Positions 56,801 through 64,000 of a DNA stretch of 64,000 nt are shown in pieces. The stretch comes from Anaerococcus vaginimassiliensis (GTDB lineage Bacteria; Bacillota; Clostridia; Tissierellales; Peptoniphilaceae). The stretch covers positions 1,143,109 through 1,207,108 of the forward strand of contig NZ_LR130844.1 in NCBI RefSeq assembly GCF_900626155.1, in the 5' to 3' direction. Within the stretch, counting starts at the first letter, position 1. Every line of letters starts with the position of its first letter. The position numbers were made by a program, and so were the translations under genes. The notes under the pieces were generated by a model, which was not told the DNA's origin, ran no database searches, and saw nothing but the letters and a program-made list of their open reading frames with translations.

Positions 56801-57178
56801 AAGTCCTTAGATAAACTCATGGAAGAAAGAAAAATTGATAAAGATACTAAAAATATAGTAGAAATAGATAAGCTCTTAGCATTTTTCAACGATCCTTATA
56901 TAAAGAAAATAAGTAAAGAAGCCAAAAACATCAGAAAAGAAGAGTCCTTCCTCATGGAAATTGATGATTATTATGTAAATGGGCAAATAGACTTGTTATT
57001 TGAGATGGATAATGATCTTGTTCTTATAGATTTTAAGACGGATAGGAAGAAGCGAGATGGACTGTATGATAGACAAATTGCTATATATAAAGAAGCAATC
57101 GAGAAAGCTTTAGGAAAAAAGGTTAAAAAATCTATGATTTACTGGTACAACATCAAGGAATTTTCTGAAATTAAATAA
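53813..57178 (+). CDS. addA: ATP-dependent helicase/nuclease subunit AddA
   Basis: 1121-residue UvrD-like helicase with a C-terminal nuclease. Motif Ia/Walker A is SAAAGSGKTS (24-33); later motifs are TLHSFCADML, FFDEYQDSNEIQ, VGDVKQSIYGFRRAEP, MTIHKSKGLEFPVV and VAMTRAEERLYITG. The RecB-type nuclease motif is VLIDFKTDRKK near the C-terminus. I chose the ATG at 53813 with GGAGG eight bases upstream; an earlier in-frame GTG lies inside that ribosome site. It overlaps addB by eight bases and ends the repair block at a terminator. Confidence 0.95.
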   Translation: MSKMEFTDKQKEAIATRNKNIIVSAAAGSGKTSVLVTRIIRLVIDDKKDISKFIIVTFTNKASVEMKDRIRAALEEELGKDGADYSFIKEQIKNLKYAQIKTLHSFCADMLRENFYYFDNLSPSFKVISDNTSTILMAEAMDDVFSRAYEKMDTSFENFLKNFSENKNDDKAKDIIYKTYDKIMSQVRPIIWLDKMCEDQFSLDDFKKEVKKTLSEILKVAIYNYQYTLDMDMRDKHQELIFDDFSKINDLDLLIDKDWDRFIKNIQKISFGAIRKSKKDNVDDYDFIKNTRDNYKNSLKEMSKFVKNTDSETIEIFVKKEIEILSEINTLVKDFMTSYQVLKEEKSYLDFSDMEHKFIDLIDIDEAREKLRSSFDYIFFDEYQDSNEIQNYIIEAIKGEDNLFFVGDVKQSIYGFRRAEPRLFLEKLETYDESNNSLRINLNKNFRSEKDILDFDNFIFDRLMTKESSDIDYKNGGHRLNPAKDTKTENKKVHVNVIDQDIAEEDYLVELIEEIVSDGYDYKDIAILLRSGTKSYLYEEAFKKAEIPFFNDISKVSFGAVEVSFFINMLKYLVNPKDDLTLLSILRSEIFNFSEEDLVKIRLASDSYSFVKAFESYDNDDELVAKINDFNTIFTDLSYISSLVNLYEFGNYLFEKTGFYKFLLARDRAEERIANVEGFIDLMDDYDRSNDNGLYGFISYVDKLSKYRSDDMKTSRDLSENENLVRIMTIHKSKGLEFPVVILAEASKRFSNQDLKQAIVFDDELGIGINLSDYDNKLRFPSIKKNLILDRITENNKKEEMRVLYVAMTRAEERLYITGNRNLKTINKLDLRRDFLKMSNYLDWILAILSTDKVSEDLFDNYETDLLGDFAEINIITEASPIDKYENTDINEFLEDDYVNFEVYIKFKEIFDKTYPYTEDTNESIKKSVTEISKDFDPSVDGYSLPTYESDLIATDFKKPNFIEDVKVYKPVDKGTIIHKAFQALEFKDYDENEISKSLDKLMEERKIDKDTKNIVEIDKLLAFFNDPYIKKISKEAKNIRKEESFLMEIDDYYVNGQIDLLFEMDNDLVLIDFKTDRKKRDGLYDRQIAIYKEAIEKALGKKVKKSMIYWYNIKEFSEIK

Positions 57179-57185
57179 TAAATAC

Positions 57186-57220
57186 AAAAGTCTGGAATTA
57201 TTAATAAACTCCAGACTTTT
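57186..57220. terminator. Bidirectional terminator addA / SDR
   Basis: AAAAGTCTGGA and TCCAGACTTTT arms, 13-base loop. Confidence 0.87.
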
Positions 57221-57224
57221 TATT

Positions 57225-57953
57225 TTAGGAAAATGATCCGTTTATATTTACAATCTCTCCTGTTATATAACTTGCCTCATCTGAAATCAAATAATGGATA
57301 AGACCTGCAATTTCATCTGCACTTGCAAAACGACCTAGTCCAACTTCACCTTTTAGTAACTCAAGTTCTTTGCTAGAGAAATCATTTCTCATCATGTCTG
57401 TATCTACTATTCCTGGAGCAACTGCATTTACTCTTATACCACTTGGAGCAAGCTCTTTTGCTAATGATTTAGTAAAAGAATTGATTGCACCCTTTGATGC
57501 AGAATAAGATGCCTCCATACTAGATCCAAGCTCACCCCAAATAGATGACATGTTGATAATAACACCGTCTTTTTTACTTATCATATTTGGAATTGCTCTT
57601 TTACTAGTTAGAAAAACAGAATCAAGGTTAGTTGATAATATCTTCCTCCATTCATCAAAGTTTGTATCTTGGATGAGAGAAAATGAAGAAATACCAGCGT
57701 TATTTATAAGGACATCGACAGATCCAAAATTATTCTCAGCAATTTCAAACATTTCATTTACTTCATCTTCCTTAGATACATCTGCCTTTATAGCAAGGAC
57801 ATAAGGATTTGTTTTTCTAAGCTCATCCAAGAGATCTAGGGCTTCTTTCTTACTATTATTATAATTTATAACTATTTTGTATTCTTTATTTAATCTTCTC
57901 GCGATAGCTGCCCCAATACCACGCGAAGATCCTGTAATTAAAACTGTTTTCAT
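57225..57953 (-). CDS. Short-chain dehydrogenase/reductase (FabG-like)
   Basis: Classical SDR of 242 residues: cofactor loop TGSSRGIG (7-14), NNAGIS near 84-89, and the catalytic Ser137, Tyr150 and Lys154 in the YSASKG context. The C-terminal RVNAVAPGIVDTDM and ITGEIVNINGS are FabG-like, but nothing here ties it to fatty-acid synthesis. I chose the ATG at 57953, where the family begins; a longer frame to 58004 has no support. No ribosome site precedes it, and a -10 box sits six bases upstream, so the message may be leaderless. Confidence 0.88.
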   Translation of the reverse strand: MKTVLITGSSRGIGAAIARRLNKEYKIVINYNNSKKEALDLLDELRKTNPYVLAIKADVSKEDEVNEMFEIAENNFGSVDVLINNAGISSFSLIQDTNFDEWRKILSTNLDSVFLTSKRAIPNMISKKDGVIINMSSIWGELGSSMEASYSASKGAINSFTKSLAKELAPSGIRVNAVAPGIVDTDMMRNDFSSKELELLKGEVGLGRFASADEIAGLIHYLISDEASYITGEIVNINGSFS

Positions 57954-57959
57954 AAGATG

Positions 57960-57965
57960 ATTGTA
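57960..57965 (-). promoter_or_regulatory. -10 box suggesting a leaderless SDR transcript
   Basis: On the minus strand TGGTACAAT is an extended -10; transcription would start at or next to the ATG at 57953. Confidence 0.4.
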
Positions 57966-57995
57966 CCATAAAAGACTTTTGAGAAAAATGTTTGT

Positions 57996-58001
57996 GGGTA
58001 T
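57996..58001 (+). promoter_or_regulatory. GGGTAT promoter-like motif upstream of the aldo/keto reductase
   Basis: TTGTGGGTAT lies 38 bases before the ATG; GTATAAG follows. Confidence 0.4.
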
Positions 58002-58039
58002 CAATAGTATAAGAAGATACTATTTGGAAAGGAGTTTAC

Positions 58040-58876
58040 ATGAAGTATATAACATTAAATGACGGAATCAAAGTTCCAGCTATGGGACTTGGAACATACA
58101 AGATAGAAGGTGAAAAAACAATGGATGAAGTTATAAATGCAGCCCTAGACTTCGGTTATGAATATATTGATACAGCAAAATTTTATAATAATGAAGAATT
58201 TATCGGAAAAGCACTCAAGAATTCTTCCAAGAAAAGAAGTGACTATATGCTGGCAACAAAAGTTTGGCCATCAGACTTTGGAGCTGACAAGACAAAAAGA
58301 TCAATAGATGAATCACTTAAAAAACTTGATACTGACTATATAGACGTAATCCACCTTCACTGGTTTGGAGAAGACTTTGATAAAGCATGGAAAGTTTTCA
58401 TGGACTACAAAGATCAAGGTATTGTAAAATCAATTGCAGTATGTAACTTTATGCCAGAGCAACTAGTAAAACTTTTTGAAGTTGGCGAAAAACCATCTAT
58501 GGACCAACTAGAAAGTCATTTGTACTTGCAAGATCCAGAGACAATTAACTTTCTAAATGAAAATAAAATAACCCACCAAGCTTGGAGTCCGCTAGCTAGA
58601 ACCCAAGGAGGAATATTAGAAGAAGAAATCCTAAACAAACTAGCAGATAAATATAATAAAACTCCAGCACAGATTGCCCTAAGGTGGCACATAGATAGAG
58701 GAACAATGATTATACCAAAATCAGTCCATAAGGAAAGATTGAAAGAAAACATAGACATTTTCGATATTGAATTAGACGAATCTGATTTAAACTCTCTTGC
58801 AAGTTTAGATAAGAAAAAGAGATTTTCAGGTGATCCATTAGATCAAGAATGGTTAGAAAAAGCAAGAAATATGTAA
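58040..58876 (+). CDS. Aldo/keto reductase
   Basis: NADPH-type aldo/keto reductase of 278 residues, close to the 2,5-diketo-D-gluconate reductase group. The catalytic tetrad is visible: Asp44 and Tyr49 in YIDTAKFYNNE, Lys74 in ATKVWP and His107 in IHLHWF. Later markers are AWSPLARTQGG and the cofactor-binding IIPKSVHKERLKEN. AAAGGAG precedes the ATG. It is divergent from the SDR gene, and the two reductases may share metabolic conditions. Its substrate is not predictable. Confidence 0.92.
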   Translation: MKYITLNDGIKVPAMGLGTYKIEGEKTMDEVINAALDFGYEYIDTAKFYNNEEFIGKALKNSSKKRSDYMLATKVWPSDFGADKTKRSIDESLKKLDTDYIDVIHLHWFGEDFDKAWKVFMDYKDQGIVKSIAVCNFMPEQLVKLFEVGEKPSMDQLESHLYLQDPETINFLNENKITHQAWSPLARTQGGILEEEILNKLADKYNKTPAQIALRWHIDRGTMIIPKSVHKERLKENIDIFDIELDESDLNSLASLDKKKRFSGDPLDQEWLEKARNM

Positions 58877-58914
58877 TAAAAAAGAGATTTGAGTAAGGCT
58901 CAAGTCTCTTTTTA
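58877..58914 (+). terminator. Terminator of the aldo/keto reductase
   Basis: AAAAAGAGA...TTGAG pairs with CTCAA...TCTCTTTTT, with one internal mismatch. Confidence 0.85.
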
Positions 58915-58952
58915 CTTGCCTAAATTTCTAAAAAATAGATAAAAATTAATAT

Positions 58953-58980
58953 TTGATATATAGAAAAATGGCTATATAAT
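58953..58980 (+). promoter_or_regulatory. Promoter of the murJ region
   Basis: TTGATA at 58953 and TATAAT at 58975, 16-base spacer. About 115 AT-rich untranslated bases follow, with no recognised element. Confidence 0.55.
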
Positions 58981-59106
58981 AACAGTTAGTGCATAATATA
59001 TGGAAAAATAATGATGATATTTATAAATTTAAGAATTTACATATAATAATTAAAGTTTATTTAAAGATAAATAAATTTAGCAAAGATAAATTACTAAAGG
59101 AAAATT

Positions 59107-60605
59107 ATGGGGCGTACTACAATAATCTTGATGATAATTACGATTCTCTCGAAAGTCTTGGGTTTCGTTAGAGAATCAGCTATGGCTGCTTTCGTTGGAG
59201 CAGGTGAGCTAAAATCTGTATACACAACAGCAATTACAGTTCCAACATTTTTAAGTGGAATTGTTATTAGTGGAATAGTTTCTGGATACATACCTATTTT
59301 TAACAAGGTAAAAAATGAAGAAGGGGAAGAAAAGGCACAAGTATTCACTAACAATTTGTTAAATATACTGATGATATTTGGTTTTGTTGCCTTTACTATT
59401 TCTTTTATTTTTGCAAGACCTATTTCCAAAGCTTTTTCACCAGGATTAAGAGGAGATGCTCTAAGTCTTGCAGCAAATTTTACGAGGATAATGGGACTTA
59501 CCATATTTACATTTTTGTATTCATCTGTCATAAGAGGATACCTAAATATCAAGGGAAACTTTGTTGTTCCCATAGCATCGGGAGTTATTTTAAATATAAT
59601 AGTAATCATAACTCTTATGTTTTGATAGTAGGATCGTTAATAGGTTATGCTTTTCAATATATAAGATTTCCATTCGTTGCTAAAAAACTAGGATTTAGAT
59701 ATAAGAAGATAATAGACTTTAAAGATAAATATATAAAAGAGCTCTTGATTTTGATAGTTCCAATTATTATTTCAGGTGCTGCGGACCAATTGTTTATTAT
59801 AGTAGATAATTCTATGGGGTCGGCTTACTTTGGTCAGGATAGTGTATCGCAAATATACTATGCTAAAACTATGCTAAGCTTTATAACAGGCGTTGCGACT
59901 CCTACTATTACAACTGTAACATTTCCAATGATTGCAAGGCTTGCCCAAGGAGGAAAGATAGAGGAGATGAAAAAAGAAGTAGCTTCCTCCAATGTCCTAG
60001 CAATGTTAATTGTAATACCAGCAACTCTTGGAATGATGGTTTTCGCAAGTCCAATTATTAAACTTGCCTTTGAAAGAAATGCTTTTACTAGCAGTGACAC
60101 TATGATAGTTTCATCCCTTATGGCAGCATATGCTCCATATATAATATTTGTCTCTGTCATAAAAGTATTCTCTAATGCCTTTTATTCAATAGGTGAATCA
60201 AAAATACCAGTTTTAGTAGTTTTAATCCAACAAACTATCAACTTTATCCTAAATTTTGTTATGATTAAATTTAGTGGAATAAATGGTCTCGCATATGCAA
60301 CATCTATATCGAATGCTTTAGGAAGTTTTATGATAATATTTGCTTTTTACAGTAGATTTGGTAAATTAACTACCGAGGATAATTTTAAGGCAATACTAAA
60401 AGTTGCAGTTGCTTCAATGGTAATGTCATTTGCAGCTTATTTTATTTTTAATAAATTGGTATCACATTTGGGATCAAATATAAGTTTATTAATAGCAATT
60501 ATTTTATCAGGCCTTATATATATAGTACTTGTAAGCATTTCTAAGATTAAAGAAGTAGAATATCTAAAGGAAGGTTTTCTAAAAAAGATAAAAAACAATA
60601 ATTGA
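59107..60605 (+). pseudogene. murJ: Lipid II flippase MurJ, split by a frameshift at about 59620
   Basis: Two frames together make a full-length MurJ (about 500 residues). The first (59107-59625, 172 residues) has the family start TILSKVLGFVRESAMAAFVG and the VTRGYL-like VIRGYLNIKGNFVVPIASG, then stops at TGA 59623. The second (59622-60605) begins LIVGSLIGYAFQYIRFP in the adjacent frame and runs to the normal C-terminus. At the junction the DNA reads ATGTTTTGATAG; one extra T would give a continuous LMFLIVGS reading. A sequencing or assembly error, or a real inactivating slip, are both possible. MurJ flips lipid II for cell-wall synthesis and is essential in many bacteria. TTAAAGGAAAA-like sequence precedes the first ATG. 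Confidence 0.85.
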
Positions 60606-60619
60606 GGAGTAACTAGTCA

Positions 60620-62578
60620 ATGGAACTACCAAAGAAAATAACAAATAAAAGAATAACACTCGTCGTTTTAGACGTTCTAATTATAAACTTAGCATATTTT
60701 TTAGCCTTGTATTTTAGGTTTGATCTTAACTTTACACAAATACCTATTTTTTATCTAGATGCTTTCAAAAAATACGCACTAATAAATACAGCAATAAGTA
60801 TTTTGATATACACTCAACTAAAACTATACAACATGGTATTAGAATATGTATCATATAATGAACTTGTAAGTATAACTAAAGCAGTATTGCTATCACTTCT
60901 AAGTCATATACTAATAATAAATATCTTCTTTAATAGAATGCCTATATCTTATTTTGTATTTGGATTTTTAATCCAATATACATTAACAGTAGCAGTAAGA
61001 TTTGCAGAAAAGATGCTACTAGAAAGAAAGTATAAATCACTAAGGAGAAATCCGTCATTCAAAAACGCCCTAATAATAGGGGCAGGATCTGCAGGTCAAA
61101 CACTAAAAGAAGACATCAACAAATCCAACAGACAAGGACAAACCGAAATTAGAGTAATAGGATTCATAGACGATGACCCATCTAAAAAAGACCTATACAT
61201 AGATGATGCAATCATATTTGGTGGTAGGGATAAGATAAAAGAAGTAGTCAACAAATATAACGTAGACCAAATATTAGTAGCTCTTCCATCTGTAGAAGAT
61301 AATAAAAAGAGAGAAATACTAAAAATTTGTAATGACACATCTTGTGAAATAAAAGTCTTACCAGGAATATATCAACTTGTTTCAGGTAATATTTCTATGT
61401 CAACAATGAAAGACGTTCAAATAGAAGATCTACTAGGCCGTGATCCAGTCAAGATATTTTCAAATGAAACATTTGAATACCTAAACGATCAAGTAGTACT
61501 CGTTACAGGAGGTGGCGGATCAATAGGATCTGAGTTATGTAGACAAATTTCCCAATACGGTCCGAAACTTCTAATAATATTTGATATTTACGAAAACAAT
61601 GCCTACGAGATAGAACAAGAGCTAAAAAGAAATAACAAAGACTTAAACTTCATCACCCTAATAGGATCAGTAAGAGACTACAACAGGGTAAAGATGATAT
61701 TTGAAAAATATAGACCAGACATAGTATTCCATGCGGCAGCTCATAAACATGTTCCTTTAATGGAAGTAAGCCCAGTAGAGGCAATCAAAAACAACGTAAG
61801 AGGAACATACCTAGTAGCACTATTATCACTAATATACAATGCTAAAAGATTTGTACTAATATCAACAGACAAAGCAGTAAACCCAACATCAATCATGGGA
61901 GCTACCAAAAGAGTATGCGAGAAGATTATCCAAGCTCTAAATGATATAAGAGAAAACAAAGAATACGATAAACTAGCCAAGGTAAACGTCCATGATGGAG
62001 ATAGAAACATAACAATAAACCCTAAAGATCTTCTAGAAGGAAAGAATCAAAGGACAGAATTTGTTGCAGTTAGATTTGGTAATGTGCTAGGATCAAATGG
62101 ATCTGTAATTCCATTATTTAAAGAGCAAATCGCATCAGGCGGGCCAGTAACAGTAACGCACCCTGAGATAATTAGATACTTCATGACAATCAAAGAAGCA
62201 GTAAAACTTGTATTACAAGCAGGATCTATGGCAAAGGGTGGAGAAATATTTGTACTAGACATGGGAGATCCAGTAAAAATCGATGATTTAGCTAGACAAC
62301 TAATAAAACTATCAGGGTTTAAACCAGATATAGATATGCCGATAGTTTATACAGGACTAAGACCTGGAGAAAAACTATACGAAGAAAGGTTGATGGATGA
62401 AGAAGAACTAAAAGATACCGAGATTGATGGAATATCAGTTGGTAGACCATTAGAATTTTCTAGAGAGGATTTCTTTACAGATCTTGATCATGCAATAAAC
62501 AAAGAAGATATAGAAGAAATAGATATAATTTCAATAATTACAAGTTTAATAGATACCTATATTGGAAAAGAAAAATAA
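60620..62578 (+). CDS. Membrane-bound nucleotide-sugar 4,6-dehydratase (PglF/CapD-like)
   Basis: 652 residues: four membrane helices (about 12-110), a first Rossmann domain with IIGAGSAGQTL near 152-162, then the catalytic SDR domain with VTGGGGSIGSELC near 294-306. The active site reads STDKAVNPTSIMGATKR, with Met in place of the usual Tyr, as in PglF-type dehydratases. VAVRFGNVLGSNGSVIP and GLRPGEKLYEE are diagnostic. About 35 extra residues (VNVHDGDRNITINPKD region) sit between the active-site helix and VAVRFGN. The reaction is probably UDP-GlcNAc to its 4-keto-6-deoxy form. GAGGAG precedes the ATG. Confidence 0.92.
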   Translation: MELPKKITNKRITLVVLDVLIINLAYFLALYFRFDLNFTQIPIFYLDAFKKYALINTAISILIYTQLKLYNMVLEYVSYNELVSITKAVLLSLLSHILIINIFFNRMPISYFVFGFLIQYTLTVAVRFAEKMLLERKYKSLRRNPSFKNALIIGAGSAGQTLKEDINKSNRQGQTEIRVIGFIDDDPSKKDLYIDDAIIFGGRDKIKEVVNKYNVDQILVALPSVEDNKKREILKICNDTSCEIKVLPGIYQLVSGNISMSTMKDVQIEDLLGRDPVKIFSNETFEYLNDQVVLVTGGGGSIGSELCRQISQYGPKLLIIFDIYENNAYEIEQELKRNNKDLNFITLIGSVRDYNRVKMIFEKYRPDIVFHAAAHKHVPLMEVSPVEAIKNNVRGTYLVALLSLIYNAKRFVLISTDKAVNPTSIMGATKRVCEKIIQALNDIRENKEYDKLAKVNVHDGDRNITINPKDLLEGKNQRTEFVAVRFGNVLGSNGSVIPLFKEQIASGGPVTVTHPEIIRYFMTIKEAVKLVLQAGSMAKGGEIFVLDMGDPVKIDDLARQLIKLSGFKPDIDMPIVYTGLRPGEKLYEERLMDEEELKDTEIDGISVGRPLEFSREDFFTDLDHAINKEDIEEIDIISIITSLIDTYIGKEK

Positions 62579-62590
62579 AAGGAGAGAAAT

Positions 62591-63793
62591 ATGAACATAC
62601 CATTTTCACCACCAGACATCAGCGAGGAAGAAATTGAAGAAGTAGTTGACGCTTTAAAATCAGGCTGGATAACCACAGGACCAAAAACTAAAAGACTTGA
62701 AAAAGAACTTTTGAAATTTACTGGAACAAATATTGGAGTTTGTTTAAACTCTCAAACTGCTGCAGCTGAAATGACTCTTAGAGTGTTAGGTATTGGAGAA
62801 GGTGATGAAGTAATCACTACATCATACACCTATACAGCAACAGCATCTGTCATAGACCATGTAGGCGCAAAAATTGTGATGGTTGACGCTCAAGAAGATT
62901 CTCTAGAAATGGACTATGACAAACTTGATTCTTTAATTAACGAAAAAACTAAGGCAATAATTCCAGTTGATCTAGCAGGTATTCCTTGTGATTATGATAG
63001 GATATTTGAAATAGTTGAAGCTAAAAAGAACTTGTTTAAAGCAAACAATGATATTCAAAAAGTCTTTGATAGAGTGATAGTAATTGCAGATACAGCTCAC
63101 GCATTAGGTGCAGAATACAAGGGTAAAAAGGTTGGATCTGTAGCAGACTTTTCAAACTTCTCTTTTCATGCTGTAAAAAACTTCACCACAGCAGAAGGTG
63201 GTTATGCAACATGGAGAGATAGAGAGGGTATTGACAATGAAAAACTTTACAAACAATATCAACTTCTATCCTTGCACGGTCAATCAAAAGATGCTCTAAA
63301 TAAGACAAAACTAGGATCTTGGGAATATGATGTTATAGGTCCTTGGCATAAGTGCAATATGACAGATGTTTTGGCATCAATTGGTCTTGCCCAAGTTAGA
63401 AGATATCCTGACCTACTTAAAAGAAGAAAAGATATCATAGAAAGATATGATGAAGCATTTAGAGCTATAGGTGTAGAAACTTTAGATCATTTTACAGACG
63501 ATTATTCTTCATCAGGACACTTGTATATAACAAGAGTGCCAGGTATTGGCGAAGAAGAGAGAAATAAAATCATAGAAGAGATGGCGAAAGCAGGGGTTGC
63601 ATGCAACGTTCACTACAAGCCATTGCCACTACTTACTGCATACAAAAACTTAGGATTTGATATTAACAATTATCCAAATGCATACAAACACTATCAAAAC
63701 GCAATAACTCTACCACTTCATACAAAATTAACGGATGAAGAAATAGACTATGTAATAGAGAATTATTGTAAAATCGTGGAGAAATATATTTAA
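62591..63793 (+). CDS. DegT/DnrJ-family sugar aminotransferase
   Basis: PLP enzyme of 400 residues that aminates 4-keto sugars. Markers are SGWITTGPKTKRLEKEL near 24-40, NSQTAAAEMTLR, DTAHALGAEYKGKKVG with Asp167, and the PLP lysine Lys196 in SFHAVKNFTTAEGG. It lies 12 bases after the dehydratase gene, so the two probably make a 4-amino-4,6-dideoxy sugar of the bacillosamine type. An acetyltransferase and glycosyltransferases would be expected beyond the window. AAGGAGAG precedes the ATG. Confidence 0.93.
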   Translation: MNIPFSPPDISEEEIEEVVDALKSGWITTGPKTKRLEKELLKFTGTNIGVCLNSQTAAAEMTLRVLGIGEGDEVITTSYTYTATASVIDHVGAKIVMVDAQEDSLEMDYDKLDSLINEKTKAIIPVDLAGIPCDYDRIFEIVEAKKNLFKANNDIQKVFDRVIVIADTAHALGAEYKGKKVGSVADFSNFSFHAVKNFTTAEGGYATWRDREGIDNEKLYKQYQLLSLHGQSKDALNKTKLGSWEYDVIGPWHKCNMTDVLASIGLAQVRRYPDLLKRRKDIIERYDEAFRAIGVETLDHFTDDYSSSGHLYITRVPGIGEEERNKIIEEMAKAGVACNVHYKPLPLLTAYKNLGFDINNYPNAYKHYQNAITLPLHTKLTDEEIDYVIENYCKIVEKYI

Positions 63794-63805
63794 TAGAAGG
63801 TTTAT

Positions 63806-64000
63806 ATGGAAAAATTAATGATTTTAGGGGCAAGTGTATTACAAATACCTGCTATTCTTCAAGCGAAAAAAATGGGCATATATGTAATAGCAGTGGACAT
63901 GAATCCTAATGCAGAAGGTTTTTCATATGCTGATAAGAAAATAGTTGTAAGTACAACTGATATTGATGGGGTCTTAAAAGAAGCTCGAAATAATCATATC
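63806..64000 (+). CDS. ATP-grasp-type protein, N-terminal fragment (cut by window end)
   Basis: Only the first 65 codons are in the window. The start MEKLMILGASVLQIPAILQA, then VIAVDMNPNAEGFSYADK and VVSTTDIDGVLKEA, is the pre-ATP-grasp Rossmann fold of carbamoyl-phosphate-synthase-like or PurK-like ligases that often occur in polysaccharide loci. AGAAGG precedes the ATG, 12 bases after the aminotransferase stop. Function beyond the superfamily cannot be told. Confidence 0.7.
   Translation, partial: MEKLMILGASVLQIPAILQAKKMGIYVIAVDMNPNAEGFSYADKKIVVSTTDIDGVLKEARNNHI

Noticed and set aside
57954-58004. Seventeen-residue N-terminal extension of the SDR
   Set aside because: The extension overlaps the -10 box, has no ribosome site and precedes the family's normal start.
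59600-59640. Programmed -1 frameshift in murJ
   Set aside because: There is no X XXY YYZ slippery heptamer at the stop codon and no evident downstream pseudoknot; a single missing T explains the break more simply.

Overview
The window is AT-rich chromosomal DNA with strong AGGAGG-type ribosome binding sites, tightly packed and often overlapping genes, a T-box leader, the rpsF-ssb-rpsR operon, AddAB-type recombination genes and a K+-dependent membrane pyrophosphatase. It also carries anaerobe-type redox genes (flavodiiron protein, acyl-CoA dehydrogenase fused to an ETF domain). This points to a low-GC Gram-positive anaerobe. The overall style suits Peptoniphilaceae (Anaerococcus-like), but that placement is inference. 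I see no prophage, insertion sequence, transposase or CRISPR array.

Layout. 1-4170: the end of tuf, a tripeptidase (pepT), a DMT exporter and a YkvI-like membrane protein. 4235-11278: a trehalose PTS and phosphotrehalase pair, a fused ABC transporter on the minus strand, and an intact but apparently non-catalytic GH13-like relative of the phosphotrehalase. 11374-14407: a cystine-type symporter, then a TIM-barrel protein translationally coupled to a P1/S58 peptidase. 14434-17740: the S6-SSB-S18 operon and the pyrophosphatase. 17757-22940: an arginine T-box followed by argG, argH and a two-gene amino-acid ABC importer, apparently one operon. 22946-24866: tRNA-Leu(AAG), ispE, murI.

25017-32117: an M15 peptidase lacking its usual catalytic Glu, RidA, an M20 amidohydrolase, a peroxiredoxin, and zinc block 1 (ZinT-like lipoprotein plus znuACB). 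32129-37266: aldehyde dehydrogenase, flavodiiron protein, acyl-CoA dehydrogenase/EtfA fusion and a deoxyribosyltransferase-like protein. 37348-42316: an NAD synthase whose glutaminase domain lacks its cysteine, a phosphoesterase gene whose stop codon lies inside a tRNA gene, an RmlD-like reductase and a dicarboxylate/glutamate-type symporter. 42434-45566: a Zur-like repressor divergent from zinc block 2 (His-rich ZnuA, ZnuC, ZnuB). 45601-57178: yaaA, sbcD, sbcC, addB and addA, run together with overlapping ends. 57225-64000: a reductase pair (SDR, AKR), a frameshifted murJ, and the start of a surface-sugar locus (4,6-dehydratase, aminotransferase, ATP-grasp).

How the genes work together. Zinc acquisition is duplicated: two complete ABC importers, a ZinT-like protein and a Zur-like regulator, with two similar candidate operators. 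The arginine operon couples citrulline-to-arginine synthesis to an importer. A TTGGGTAT-like element recurs 30-64 bases upstream of seven metabolic, transport or stress genes and may be a shared promoter element. Four proteins look like enzymes that lost or changed function: the GH13-like protein, the NadE glutaminase domain, the M15 peptidase and the split MurJ. I found no clearly new multi-gene system; the strongest leads are the GH13 pseudoenzyme, the acyl-CoA dehydrogenase/EtfA fusion, the ZnuA with an inserted domain, and the recurrent promoter motif.
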